From Ictalurus punctatus (taxonomy: Eukaryota; Chordata; Actinopteri; Siluriformes; Ictaluridae): a DNA stretch of 64,000 nt. Each line of letters begins with the position of its first letter. The stretch's first letter is position 1. The position numbers and the translations under genes are program-made. Positions 47,473 to 60,140 of the stretch are shown here, in pieces. Under the pieces are notes generated by a model that saw only the letters and a program-made list of their open reading frames with translations, ran no database searches and was not told the DNA's origin. The DNA is taken from positions 26,292,047-26,356,046 of the forward strand of contig NC_071284.1 in assembly GCF_001660625.3 (NCBI RefSeq), in the 5' to 3' direction.

Positions 47473-47764
47473 CTCCAGTTCAGAATTATCCAAATTGTAT
47501 GTACAAATCAACAATGCATTAAGGGATTTCTTTATTTTTATTTTATTTTTAGCCAATCTTCTCAGATGAATTACTCTCTCAAGGCCTTTAAATGCTAATT
47601 GTTACAGAACAGCATCGTTGGGAAGCTTCCCAGAAAATGCTGGTTTTCTTCACTTCATAGTGTGTATGTGTAGAGCCCCACAATTAAATGTTTTTCTGTA
47701 ACAAAAGCTTCCACTAAATAAACTTTACTATCCAAAGAACCCTTGAAAAATTGTAGTCAAGTTT

Positions 47765-48035
47765 CTCGTCAATTCGATCCTACAGTCTATGCAGAATTTC
47801 ACATGTTCTCCTTGTGTAGAAGTGGGTTTCCTCTGGGTTCTCAGGTTTCTTCCCACCTCTCAAAACGTAGGTGCTTGGATGGTATAAGGGAATTTGCCCC
47901 CAAGTCTGAATGAGTGTATGCATGGTGCCCTATGATGGACTGGTGTCCCATCCAGGATGCATTCCCTCCACATGCCCAATGTCCCTGGGGTATAGGCACT
48001 GGCTCTGTTGCGAACCTGAGCAGGATAAAGTGCTT
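47765..48035 (+). repeat. SINE subfamily 1, head missing
   Basis: The core (TTTCACATGTTCTCCTTGTG, TGGGTTTCCTCTGGGTTCTC) and tail (TGATGGACTGGTGTCCCATC, TGCCCAATGTCCCTGGGGTA) match the SINE; the tRNA-like head is not readable. The long frame at 47910-48515 is mostly this repeat plus flanking sequence. Confidence 0.75.
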
Positions 48036-48399
48036 AGTGAAAAAGGGCAGCTGTCGTCTATGGACAAATATGGGAGGGCACTACATGATTTCTTGGATAA
48101 TCGTGTTCACTCAATGTATCTGCAGAATAATTTGATTGGCAGTAGGGGGGTGTGTGTGTGCGTGTACACACAGATGCAGTGTGTGCTTGAATGGGTGTTG
48201 ACTGATGGAGTGGAGTGCAGACAGCGTGTCATCCAGATAACAAGGCCAACACAGGAGGCTGCTGTGCTTAGCTATACTGTCATGTGTGAGACGCACATGC
48301 ATGCGTGTGCACACACACATATATACATTTGTCTTACTGTGCCTGAGAACCTTCCATTGACGCATTTATTTATTTATTTATTTATTTTTAATAAAAAGC

Positions 48400-49195
48400 T
48401 GCCGTTTTTGAAAAAGCTAATTCCTTATGGGGACCAGCCAAATGTACAAATTGGGACATTTAGACCCAACCAAGATATAAAAACATGCTCCCCTACCCCC
48501 CAAAATACAGTTTGATGGAAACAAGCTGGCAGCAAAATTAGCAAGATGCAGATACAGTAAATAAAACTTAATAAATAGGTCATCATAAGTTAAAGTTTTC
48601 TTTCTTGTGAATATAAGCACAATGACATCACATGTAACTAACTAATTACAATAGAGCTAATAATAACTCTATTGTATGGTCTGAAATTATACACATACGA
48701 TGTCAGTCTGATGTGAGGGACGAGCACTGAGATGACATGGTCTAGATTGAAGGCCCACAAGATGGTTTTTTGTGTGTGCGTGTGTGTGTGTGTGTGCGCC
48801 CGCAGACCCAGGCATGAGAAAGGGGCCATGTGGTGATCAAGCCACCAGGGGGAGGGGGGCTCTCTCTTTCCCAGGGCACCTCTGGCAAATCTCCAGTGTG
48901 TGTGTATGTGTGTGTGTATGGGAGTAAAGTTTTAAATTTCGGTGGGTACTGTGTGTCCCCACAAGAGTAGCAAAATCGGTCAGTTTTGAACTTCTGGGGA
49001 CATTTAGCTGATATTCAGCTGTTTCCCACAAGGATATTATTATTATTTCATTAATTTCTTTCTCTCTTTTTTTTTATTTAGAGACAAAGGGAGAAAAGTT
49101 TTGTTTCGTTAACTTTTAAAGTTAGGGTTATTAGGTGCAGGCATTAATAACTATGTCAAAGGAAGGTCCTCACAAGGGTAATAAGGTGTGTGTGT
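48400..49195. repeat. GGGGACC/CCCCAC-type microsatellite-linked repeat
   Basis: Motifs such as TTATGGGGACCAGCCAAATG, TGTGTCCCCACAAGAGTAGC and GAAGGTCCTCACAAGGGTAA alternate with (TG)n runs at 48773-48797 and about 48895-48918. This combination is a familiar dispersed fish repeat. Exact unit and limits are uncertain. Confidence 0.5.
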
Positions 49196-49337
49196 TTTAG
49201 TTTGTTTTCTCTGATTGGTCCAGCCATCTGTGGTCTCGCTAACATAAACAGGAGCAGAAGGGTGAGGCAGGAAAAGAGAGGGACAACTTTCTATCATTCA
49301 TCTGGCTTATTATTCCTTGTCATTTCTTTCTCTTTCC

Positions 49338-49345
49338 CTGTGTGC

Positions 49346-49376
<31 letters not shown>

Positions 49377-49402
49377 TGTGTGCATGTGTTTGTGTGTGTG
49401 TT
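49338..49402. repeat. (TG)n microsatellite
   Basis: TG repeats with TA and CA interruptions. Confidence 0.9.
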
Positions 49403-49504
49403 TTTGACCAAGCAAACGGAAAAGGCCTGTTCCCCAGTGAGGAAACATTTTGGAGGGAATTATCAGTACATTTCCTACATGTGTCCATCCCCCTCTCTGT
49501 ATGC

Positions 49505-49506
<2 letters not shown>

Positions 49507-49564
<58 letters not shown>
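49507..49564. repeat. (CT)n microsatellite
   Basis: About 28 uninterrupted CT units. It creates Ser-Leu and Arg-Glu reading frames on either strand that are not genes. Confidence 0.95.
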
Positions 49565-49567
<3 letters not shown>

Positions 49568-51234
49568 CCCATGTCTGTAAATGGATAAAATGTGTCCTCC
49601 TTGGCAATCCAGTAGCATAACTCACAGCATGAGAATTGCATTGAAGTTTGAACAACATGGACACCGTCGTTACTCCGATCAAGGAATCATGTTTCTCAGT
49701 GTGTTATTTAAAGGCTGAGGTCAAATAATAGACAACTGTCATAGAAGTGAATCTTGAGTGAGGATTATTCTCTCCTCCACCACCTGTTGTTCTCAGTTTT
49801 TCAGTCATGCTTTTCCTCCATTTTCTTCCACTTTCTCTTTGTCTTAGTTTCACTCGTGTCTTTGGCCCTCCTCCACAAGCACACACACACATGCATTAGA
49901 TGGGAACCACCCTTCATAATTACAGAGTCTGGATGCTTATGTAAGGGGAGGCCCTCTGAACAGCACTTTCTGATGATTGTGTGTGTGTGTGTGTTTGCAT
50001 TTCTGAGGATGTAATTTATGTGTATATTGTGATTGAGCAGAGTGTGTGTGTGTGTGTGGTGTGTGGTTGTTTGTGTGTTTGTAATAAAACAGTTCTCATT
50101 TGGCCACGAGTGAATATTACAGTTGAATATTTTGTGTGTGTGCGCATGCACTGATGACCACTCAGAAAATTCCACTTTTTTCTTTTCTTGGTTCCCTCTG
50201 ATGTGGTCTTGTCCTCTCTATAACTCCCGTGATCCAGCCTGAACAGCATTGTCTGTCTTTATGATGTGGGACAATTCAGTTTCACTCTTTTATTTATTAA
50301 ATTATTTATTTATTGTTTTTTAAACCCAAGTATCATTGTTTTCCATGAGTCTGGAAGCATCACCTTGTGGAAAAATGACCCGAAGCCCCAAGAGAACTCC
50401 CTCCATATACTTGGATGAGTGTCATTCAGCTGTTCCATGTCTTTATTCAGATTTGAACGAATGACAGATGTTTTCTACTTGAGTTCAATGTCTTCAGCCA
50501 TTTAGTTTTTTTTATTTTTATTTTCCACACCTTGATGTGGGTTAATGCCTAGCATAAAATGGTCTTAATTACACATTATAATAGCTTAGCAACATTTGCT
50601 ACCAAAGCACATCATAGTGTTAAAGTTCACCTTAATATTACCTTTTCAGTATATGAATCTATATATATTCTATATACATTAGAGTTCTACCGTGGATTTT
50701 ACAGATACTGATAACTAAGTTGGGCAGTACCTGCCAATAACTAATTAATCAACCGAAAGTTTTTTAAATGGTTACTGAATGAAAACATAATACTCTTAAG
50801 TAAAAATATTGCTGAATTTTATTACAAAAATAAACACTATTGACTGTACCAAAGCTTGAATATTCCAAATAACAAATAAAAATGGAGACATCTAAAATGA
50901 ATTTTTTAAAAAACTTAAAATAACACAACAAAATTTTTCAGTGATCGTTTTTATGTCATCTCTGGAGGCCGCTCCCATACTGTATAATGATGACTGACCC
51001 TTCTCAGCCGGTCTCACAACGGACGCAACCGGGAAAAACTATTGGTGTGGATTTTTGCCGATAACTGATAGTTCCAGCAATCCAGCAAGGCCTCTAATAT
51101 GCATGTTGTTTGACGTCAATAAACTATCCAAATTGGAACGAACTAGCTTAATTTATTGTTATTTGATTAAAACCAGCAGCCAAGTATACTAGCATTACCT
51201 CACAGTACATTTGGTAAGCTGCTTCAATATTATC

Positions 51235-51798
51235 AAAGTGCACCTATTATAGTTTTTCAAATATTACCTTTCGTGTAGTGTGTTATGTAGATGTTTGTGA
51301 ATGTAAAAAGTCTGCAAAGTTTCAAAAATCAAAGCACATGACAAACGGACTCCCAAAAGAAGGAAGCAATTCTGAACAGCTGAAATGAGTTGTTAGTAAT
51401 TCCAGACTTTACTTCCTGTACTAACCTACATAGGTTTGTAATAAAAAGCCCCGCCTCTGGTCTTCATCAGCTGCTCGCAAACAGACTGAGCTGAAACTCG
51501 TTATGGTAGTGGGTGTTTCCTTTTTGAAACACACTGATAGCGGTAGACCAATCACAACAGATTGGGACATCTGACCAATCAGAGCAGAGAATGCTGTCTG
51601 AAAGGAGGAATTTAGAACGAATCCTTTAGAATGAATCATTTAACGAGTCATTTGTGACATGGGGGGGGAAGGTAATGCTGTAATTTAAATTATGAGCACA
51701 TTAAAGTGTTTTTGACCTTGGATGCATGTAAATCTATTGTATGAGACCATTATAACAAAATTAAGCATGTTTCAAAACCATAGTAGGTGCGCTTTTTT
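51235..51798. mobile_element. TIR element, about 564 bp (GTGCACCTATTATA family)
   Basis: The left end AAAGTGCACCTATTATAGTT and the reverse complement of the right end (AAAAAAGCGCACCTACTATG) form imperfect terminal inverted repeats. The inside has CTGACCAATCAGAGCAGAGA, shared with 29083-29322. It has no coding capacity. Confidence 0.75.
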
Positions 51799-54484
51799 AA
51801 AAAAATCAGGCTAATTTGCTAGTTTCATCGAGATAAACCTAGTACTGACCAATGCCTTGCTGACTTTTTGTTATGGGAGCAAGCATCAGAGTTCTGTCAG
51901 AGTCCTAGCTAATGCAAACTGTAGTCAGTCTAACTATATAACTATAATCAGTCCCTCATGCTAACCACACACTTACCATAGACACTTAGTTGATGTCGTC
52001 ATGCTGTTTTCATACTTGCAGTGTTGTCTGGCTGCTTCTTGGACTGCAATCAGGCATTAATACTAACTATAGACGGGCTGTTATATATGTTTGTCCTCCA
52101 ACTGAAAGTAATGAAAGAGAAAATAATGATGCTTTTGGCTAATACTAACTGTAGTCATCCTACAGACTCTTGACTGAGTTTGGAGAATGACCTTAATGCT
52201 GAGGTTGGAAAAAGTGAACACTCAGAGGAAAGCTAGTGCTCGTAATGCTGCTAGTGGAATATTAAAAGCTTTCAGCTACCATTTATCTTTTATACATAAG
52301 TGCTTAGGGTTAACGTGGAATTAATTTGCACTACTTTTTTTCATTAATCTACTTTACGACTACAATGAATCTACAATATGACTATCGCATTTTATGTAAT
52401 TGCAGACAATCTTTTTTTCAATATTAAATACTGTCGAGTTATCCACCTATACTTAGTGAGCTGCACATCATACACTCACACAAATCTGACTAAAAAGTGC
52501 AGAATATGGTACGTTCTTTTTTTTCTTTCTTTTGTCACCATGTCGGAGTGTTGAGTCTTGGACGTGTTCCAGTTTCCATGTAGTCAAGGACGCAACATTA
52601 CTACAAAGGTATCTTATGTTTTATAGAAACTTCTTACAGTTTTTCCACCCAAACACAGCCCTACTAGTTGTTCAGCATTGGAATAATGACATGAACCCAT
52701 GTTCAGTCCTTAGCTATTTCCTCTCTGGAGTCCGAACCCACTCGCTGGCCCTGGCACACAAAGTGGTCTCTTTAGTGGCCGAGGGCATTACTCAGAGAGT
52801 GGGCAGCAGGGCCACAGTGTGTGTATGTGTGTGTGTGGGCTCGCCGGAGCATCGGTCACTCTTCTCTGACTTGCATTCCCTCACTTGGCCTGGCAGGGCA
52901 ACATGGGCACTCTTCACGATCCTTATCAGGCCTGCTTTTAGGAGAACAGCCAAGACCCCTGGCTCATGGCATCAGCTCACCGCTTTGCATGCTCCTCAAG
53001 ACGTCAACGCAGTGATGTTAGAAAGACTTTTCCTCAGGGAAGTACCTCCTCCTGGAAGGGTCAGAACCATGGAACAAAAGACAGAGCTGGACCTCAGGCA
53101 GGTTCCAGTTTGTTCTCCTCTGAAAACATGATACCATTTTCCTAATCCTATAGCTAATAATGATTTTGTTCAGAATCATAGTTGGCACCTAATCAGATGA
53201 TTAGCTAGGAACTAGCATAGATAAAACTGCAGTCAAGCTGTTCTTAACAGATGCTAACGTAAATCGTACAATCGTGAAGTCAGAGTAGAACTGAACACTT
53301 AGCTAATGCTAAATATATTTATATATTTATATAGACTTTGTATTAAGACTGCTATTGTTATACTTTTGTTTTTTATTACTTGGTGAACCTTAATAGCTTA
53401 CAGTGTAGTTTTGCATTAAAACAGACCCATGTTGTGTTATTGTGGGAAATGTCTGTCAGATGTGTCATAGAGGATTCTCTGGTGGTGTTTAAGATTAGAT
53501 ACTTGACAGCAAAAAAGCTAATGACGGTTATTGAGGCTAATCCTCTAACCCTCATCCAATAGGTACTGCCACATCTTAACTAGGGACATGCTAATGTGAA
53601 GTTTTACTATCAAAATATTTGCCAAGCTGCACCACAGTTTACAATATGTAGTTTTGTTATTTTTAAAAAAATATGAAAGAACCATGATTTTTCAATCAGG
53701 TTCCTGAGTCAGTGTTAAACACTCATGACGGAATTCACAGCCAGTGCTGTATCATTGTTAGGTTGGATTTTATGTGAAATTTGTACACTTGCATTATATG
53801 CCAACTCATATACATCAAATGTTATTGCACCCCAACTTTGGGGGACGAAAGAACCCTGCTGAACAAAACAATAGAAACCATCACAGAAATTCTTAGGGTT
53901 TACACTACAAATACCATTACAAACCATCAGTTGTTAACCATTAAACCATTACCATTATTAGTCCTTAATGGTATCCAAAATATTTTACATGTCACCAGTA
54001 GAAGGCAACAAATTACCAGTAGAGACCCACAGGGACCATTACAGTTTCCATTTCAACCAATACAATTCCCATTATAACCATTTCAAATTCTATGAGGGTT
54101 TCTGTTGTTTGGGGGGGGTTTTTCAGCAGAGAAATCTGATTCCATGGGGACACGCAGCCAATCAGGGGAGAGAAAGTGAGTCCAACACAATCAATAAAAG
54201 ATAAATGGATTCTTTATTTTGGGAATAGTAAATAACACTCATCTGAATTATTCCCATTGTGGAATTTGTATTGCTACCCAGTTGCAGAGACATTGTAGCT
54301 GAAGAAATACAGATAGCTGAGTAGTAGATAACTAGTTGAGTTAGCTGGGTTTTTGTGTATTTTTGTACTTCAAACTTGGTTATATCGCCATTGCTATGTA
54401 TATTTAATCTACCATTCAGTGTATTTTAGTGAACAGGTGTGACAGTTTTGCTCTCTACAGTATGTTTTAGCTATATGGCTAAAA

Positions 54485-54614
54485 TTAGCAGGCGAGTTTA
54501 CTTGTATTGGCGTTGGAGATGCACATAGCTTCTGGAAAAGTAATTTAGCTAGCTAGCGTTAGCAGGCTAGCTGACTTGCATTGGACTTGGAGATGCACAT
54601 AGCTTCTGGAAAAG
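54485..54614. repeat. Tandem duplication, two 56-bp copies at 74-bp spacing
   Basis: 54485-54540 and 54559-54614 both run from TTAGCAGGC to GCACATAGCTTCTGGAAAAG, with five or so differences. The 18 bases between them are rich in AGCTAGC. Confidence 0.85.
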
Positions 54615-56235
54615 CCCCTGTATTCATCCCACAGTCCAACTCCGAGCAGATGCTCTGTGAGATTACAGTGAAGCGACCCTTTTCCCTTCAATTAGAACTC
54701 CTAATTTACTAGCTAGCTAATGTTAGTTGATGTATTCATTATGTGTTTATGATGGAACATAATGAGCACAGTTACTCTATGATAAGTAGCTGATGCATGG
54801 GCACTGCTGCTGGATCGCACAGTCACAGTGTGAGCTAAATGAATGATGGAAGCTAAAAGACAAGCTCTTGTTGAAAGTAGGGGATTTTGCTTTTCTCTAA
54901 TAGTCATTAAATATAAAGTCACATCATTGTACATTTTTACTCTCATAACATTTGTGTAATATGAAAACAGCAGCAGATCACAAATGCCTTGGACACATGC
55001 AACCCACTAAATAGTATATCAGGACACCTTTGATGTCTTTACTTACGCAAACTACTGGTACGAAGTATACATTTTGGAACGCATCCTTGAATTTTTATTC
55101 TGATTCTTTAATTTGCTTGCAGTTGCATTTTTCTACCAGAGAGGGTGAAATTTCAGCAGGTTTACACAATTGTATTACAATTGTAATGAAATTCTTAGAT
55201 AATACCAAATTGCTAGGTTTTTCTACGTTTTGCAGAACTCTAATCCAGTAAACGGATTATAGTATTACATTTCCTGGCAACGCCTTCAGATCTAGCTAAT
55301 GTAAGAAGACCTTATGCGTCCTTATAAGTGGAAAAATTGAAAAAAAAAGAAAACCCTTTATCAGAACACAAGCTTTGCAGAGAAATGCTGCCTACCTAGG
55401 CACATTCCTCCTGAACGAAACAAAGGGGTAGTGTACTTACATGCTAACATTCTTGTGCTTGTTAAATATCATGTTATATTGCATAAACAATTAGCGGGTC
55501 ATGTCTAATCTAAAGTGACATCAGGCTGACAACAGGAATTGCGAATGCCACCGCTGTTTTTGATTATCCATGTTTGGGTTTCACGCCATGTTACGAGGCC
55601 TCAGGGTTTTTTTGCATGCCTCTTTGGCACCATGTTTGACAGTCTTGAAATAGCCCTTGTTTTTTGTTTTCCTTTTTCAGCCTGAGCTCGTTCTCTAGCT
55701 TGGCCCCTGAAAGCCTTAAGATAGAAAAAGATATTCGCTAGAAATACATTCGAGACAAGAAATGAAAACAATTGGAGGGTTGGAATGGAAGTTTGGCACA
55801 TGGCGGGCAGCAGAATCATGGTGAAGGGGCCCAATTTGTGTAGAAGGGAGACTGGCACAGTGCCTCCTGTCCAAACTACCCCCCACTCCCACTGTGTCTA
55901 GGGGAATTTGAGGACACTAATTTTCTCTGTGCTTGCTACATTTAGACTGTGTATAGTTGGCACAGTTGTGGTACAGACTTTTTTTGTGGTGTTTGTTCAG
56001 TGCCATTTGAATACATATGCATTTTTATCCGATCTGCCTCATCTTTTTTGTGCTTTTGTGCTTGGCAGCACTGTTTGTGCTTTCTGTAATTTCAAAGAAT
56101 TTCATGGTAATTCTATAGACTGCCGACTGGTGGCCATGTCTCTGAGGGGGTCATGTAGGTCCACATATGAACTCGGACACTCATGTTAACCAGAGAGCTA
56201 GCATTAGTAGTTGGGATATATATATATATGAAAAC

Positions 56236-57640
56236 TGTTCATACACCCCAAATAAATTGTAGGCTTTTTTGACATATTCGGACAAGCAAACATGTGATCA
56301 TCTTTGAAACAGTCCTTTAATGAAGTTGATATATTTGAACAAGCTTTTTCAATCATTTATTCAACATGAATATCAATTGATGTGATATTCTTATGTGCAA
56401 ATAGTAAGTACACCCTTGGCCTCAGAAGCTAGTATTGCCCCCTTTAGCAGAAATAACTTCTTGTAGGCATTTTGCATAATTGTTTAACAGGATTCCTGGA
56501 ATTTTTGACCATTCTTCCATTCAATATTCTTTCAGTTGCAAGATGTTTGAGGGTTTTCTTGCATGTACTGCCCGTTTCAAGTCCCCCCTCAACATTTCGA
56601 TGAGATTCAAATCTGGGCTTTGACTAGGCCATTCTATAACCCTCCATTTCTTCTTTTTGAGCCATTCCTTGGTGGATCGACTTGTGTGCTTAGGATCATT
56701 ATCCTGTTGAAAGGTCCATTTTTGGTTCAACTTTTGGACAGATGGCCTCACATTATCTTCAAGCATTCTTTGATATGATGCACAATTCATAGTTGAATCA
56801 CTGAATGCAAGCTGTCCAGTCCCTGAGTCAGTGAAGCAACCCCAAACCATAACATTTCCACCACCATGCTTCTGAGGTGCTTCTCCTGAAAAGTTGTCTT
56901 TGGTCTGCGCCAAACATGTCTGCTGTTACTGTTGCCAATCAACTGTACCTTTGATTCATCTGTGCAGAGCACATTATTCAAAAAGGCTTGGTCAATGCAG
57001 GTCAAATTTGTGCAATCTTTTTCTGATTCAAGAAGCATGTACCTGTCCACCAACAGTTGCAAGACTTACTAGCAGATCCGACTATGAAATTTTGGGGTTC
57101 TTGGAGACTTCCTTTTGCATCAGATGGTCTGTTCTTGGGCTGAATATGCTGGGATGGTCGTTTGAAACCTGCACCATTTGTATATTATTTTCCTTACAGT
57201 GGAATGATGTATTTCAAATAATTTGGAGATCTTTTTAAATCTCTTGCCAGACTCATAGGCATACACAACCTTTTTTTCTGAAGGCCTTGTAGAACGCTTT
57301 AGATTTTGGCTTGATGACACCTCACACCTCAATAGCAAAGGGAACACCAGACACTAGATATGAGAGGGGAATAAATAAGGCATGTTTCACCTGCACTCCC
57401 TAAGCAGGTTCTAATCACTGGCACTCAATCTTCAAAACCCGATTCTAATTGTGTGGATTTGAGGGTGTGATAAATGTAGGCGTGTACTTACTTTGTCAGT
57501 GTGACTGATCTGCTTTTTGTTCATTTAAATTGTGAAAATTACTACAAAATGTCAGTTTTATGTGTCATTTTATAGTGTATCACCTTTATTAATAGGCACT
57601 GTTTCAAAGAGTATCAAATGTTTGCATGTCCAAATATGTA
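56236..57640 (-). mobile_element. Tc1/mariner element, family A (copy 3), reverse orientation
   Basis: The inner TIR sequence (GGCTTTTTTGACATATTCGG, CAAGCAAACATGTGATCATC) matches the element at 9898. The transposase is on the minus strand. The outer 10 bases of the low-coordinate end are eroded. At the high-coordinate end the family A TIR stops at 57640 and a different terminus follows. Confidence 0.82.
56521..57347 (-). pseudogene. Tc1 transposase pseudogene (family A, copy 3)
   Basis: From 57347 downwards: SGKRFKKISKLFEIHHSTVRK (helix-turn-helix), NVLCTDESKVQLIGNSNSRH (first Asp), HGGGNVMVWGCF, NQKWTFQQDNDPKHTSRSTK (second Asp) and SPDLNLIEMLRGDLKRAVHA (Glu retained; P to L just before it, W to R after it). 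Several frameshifts separate the pieces. It keeps Gln where copy 1 has a stop (NQKWTF). Confidence 0.8.
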
Positions 57641-57713
57641 TCTGATGTTTTAGGTCATATTTATGCAGATATGTAGAAAATTCTAAAGGGTTACAAATGT
57701 TCAAGCATCACTG
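57641..57713 (-). mobile_element. Terminus of a different Tc1-like family, fused to copy 3
   Basis: The reverse complement starts CAGTGATGCTTGAACATTTG and continues with CCCTTTAGAATTTTCTACAT and AATATGACCTAAAACATC, the terminal repeat of another widespread Tc1-like family. TA follows the end at 57714-57715. It is joined without a gap to the family A sequence. Confidence 0.72.
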
Positions 57714-58439
57714 TATGTAACCTTGTGGCACAGCATAAGAAGAAGCTAGAAAAAGATGCAGAGGTTGGCTTCACATGTCACAGAGAAAGCACCTATTTGC
57801 CCCACTGTCCCCAGGTTGTTAGTTGTTGTGTGGCAGGTCAGAGTTAGCTAGTTCTAGGGAATTGGCGAGACCAAATTGAGGAGAAAATACTCTCAGAAAT
57901 CCTGTCAAGTTAACTTAAGGAGCTGCCTAAGGAACTATGAGAAAATACATGCTAATAACTTCTTCCTTCTTACTTGAATACTTCCAGACGTGGATGAAAG
58001 ACATGGCCACGTTCCCATCTGTGGACTTCAAGTCACGCACACTCAGAGCTGTTCTTATTTCTTTATATCAACTCCAACACACATGCTATGATCTATGATC
58101 TGATTTGAATATAGACCTTATTGTCACATCCTGGTTAGTATTGGGTCTGACAACAATGAAATGAAAATACAGCAGTGTAGAAATCATTGTGGTGAAGTTT
58201 GGATTTGTTTTTTATACTCCTTCTACTCATGTTCTGGCAGAAATATGAACATTACAATGTTGAGAGTTGGCCGAATCGGAGGGTGAATCGGAGACACTAT
58301 AGAGACTTTATAGAGATCATACACATACACAGTCTTACAAATCTATGACAGGACAAAACAAACTTTACGTTTTGGTTATAAAGACGAATGATATAAACAA
58401 GACACATGATTGATTATGTTGGTACGTATTGTGTATGTG

Positions 58440-58449
<10 letters not shown>

Positions 58450-58509
<60 letters not shown>
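58450..58509. repeat. (TA)n microsatellite
   Basis: About 30 TA units after a short TG run (58436-58448). Confidence 0.95.
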
Positions 58510-58513
<4 letters not shown>

Positions 58514-59852
58514 AGCCTTGATGTTTATGATAGAAGGTTAGCTTTCAGTATTTAGACTGAGATATTTTGTGTTGGTGGAGTGTCTCAATATCCAGTGATG
58601 TTAGATTGGTCAGGATGAGCACAGTACATCATAAAAGTTAGGGATTGGCTAAGAGTTCAGCTGCATTGTATCATGATCTATTGCTATTGCAATTGTAAGG
58701 TTAGTATTGCAACAAGTAAGGAATAAAATAATGGTGCATGCTGTGATTTAAAATAACCGGCCTAACATGAAGCGGAGTAACTGTTGATTATTTCCAATAA
58801 TTGCATGCGCTTTATTGTTCTTGTATCACAGCAGTTTGTTAAAGTTAACAATTTTATATTAAATAAAGATGCATCATACTTTTTATCCATTTATAGTTGT
58901 ATTTGATTATGTTGAAAATCTGTCAACCACCTGTTTCCTGCCATTGCTTGTATCAGCTGTAAACAATTGTTCCTTCGCCAATTCTTTTTATTTTCTCTCC
59001 CTTGAAGTTAATGAGACAAAAAATATATATCCTGTCATGTTACTGGGAAAACAGCTAATTCTTCTATTCTGAAGGCTTTTCTGTTGAAAAACTCAAAGGA
59101 ATATATTTATCTCCAACAAAGCGCTGAGACTAGTGACTCCTTCCAAAAATGCTAAATAAACATTTCTGTGCAGAAAGGTTCACATATTGTTAGTGATTAT
59201 TATTAATAGTAGTAGTAGTAGTTTTAGAACAAGAATTTTAATATAAACCTGTGATTTGCATTGGAGCCAGAACTACTGTGACGAATCAGAATAGAAAAAA
59301 AAAACTCTGCATCTCTGTGGTATAATCAGTAATAAACAGTATATTGAGCAGCCCTAGTTGCTATGTAGAGGGAACACAGTGAACAGCCAAGGCTTCATCT
59401 GGTTCATGGTGAATGCATTGTGAAATATTGGACCTGCATACCATATGTTTTTACTTCAGTACTTAAGAGATGGAAAACGATAGACATTACCTACTTTATT
59501 AATAGCCTTGAAAACATCATACGACATGATGGAGAATTATTCAAAGGCTCTAATCATCAGAGTGGGTGGAGAAATCCAGTAACTCAGATTCAGTGCGACA
59601 CCATAATGGTAGCAACATTTCCTTTACAGACCAGAAATGCATTTTGCTTCAATTTGCCAGTCTAAAAACATTTCCAGAATCTATTTTTGGATGCAGCTGC
59701 ACAGAGCAGTGACGGTTATAGGGCTGGTGTTCCTCTCCATTTCACAAATCTGATGTCTGATGCAGTTGTTTTTGTAAAATTAAAACAGGCTGAACACTGT
59801 GAGGCATTATAGACAGAGGATACATTGTATATAATGTTGTAGCATGAAGGGG

Positions 59853-60140
59853 GCACATTTGCCTCACACCCCCAGGGTTGGGGGTTTGATTCCCACCTCC
59901 ATCCTGTGTGCACGGAGTTTGCATGTTCTCCCCGTGCTTCGGAGGTTTCCTCCGGGTACTCCGGTTTCCTTCCAGAGTCCAAACATATGTGTCGTAGGTT
60001 GATTGGCATTTCCCAATTGTCTATAGTGTGTGTACGATAGTGCCATGTGATGGGTTGACACCCTGTGCCCCGAGTCCCCTGGGATAGGTTCCAGGTTCTC
60101 TGCAGTCCTGTGTAGGACAAGTGGTATAGAAAATGTGGGT
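59853..60140 (+). repeat. SINE subfamily 2
   Basis: The truncated head (GGGGGTTTGATTCCCACC as B box) is followed by the core (GTTTGCATGTTCTCCCCGTG, TTTCCTCCGGGTACTCCGG) and the tail part CCTGGGATAGGTTCCAGGTT with GGACAAGTGGTATAGAAAAT. The 172-codon frame on the other strand is a by-product. Confidence 0.85.

Noticed and set aside
47910..48515. 201-codon open frame
   Set aside because: Built from a SINE fragment, a TG-rich segment and a TTTA repeat; not a gene.
49190..49682. Several frames of 87-132 codons on both strands
   Set aside because: Created by (TG)n and (CT)n microsatellites, giving Ser-Leu, Arg-Glu and Cys-Val repeats.
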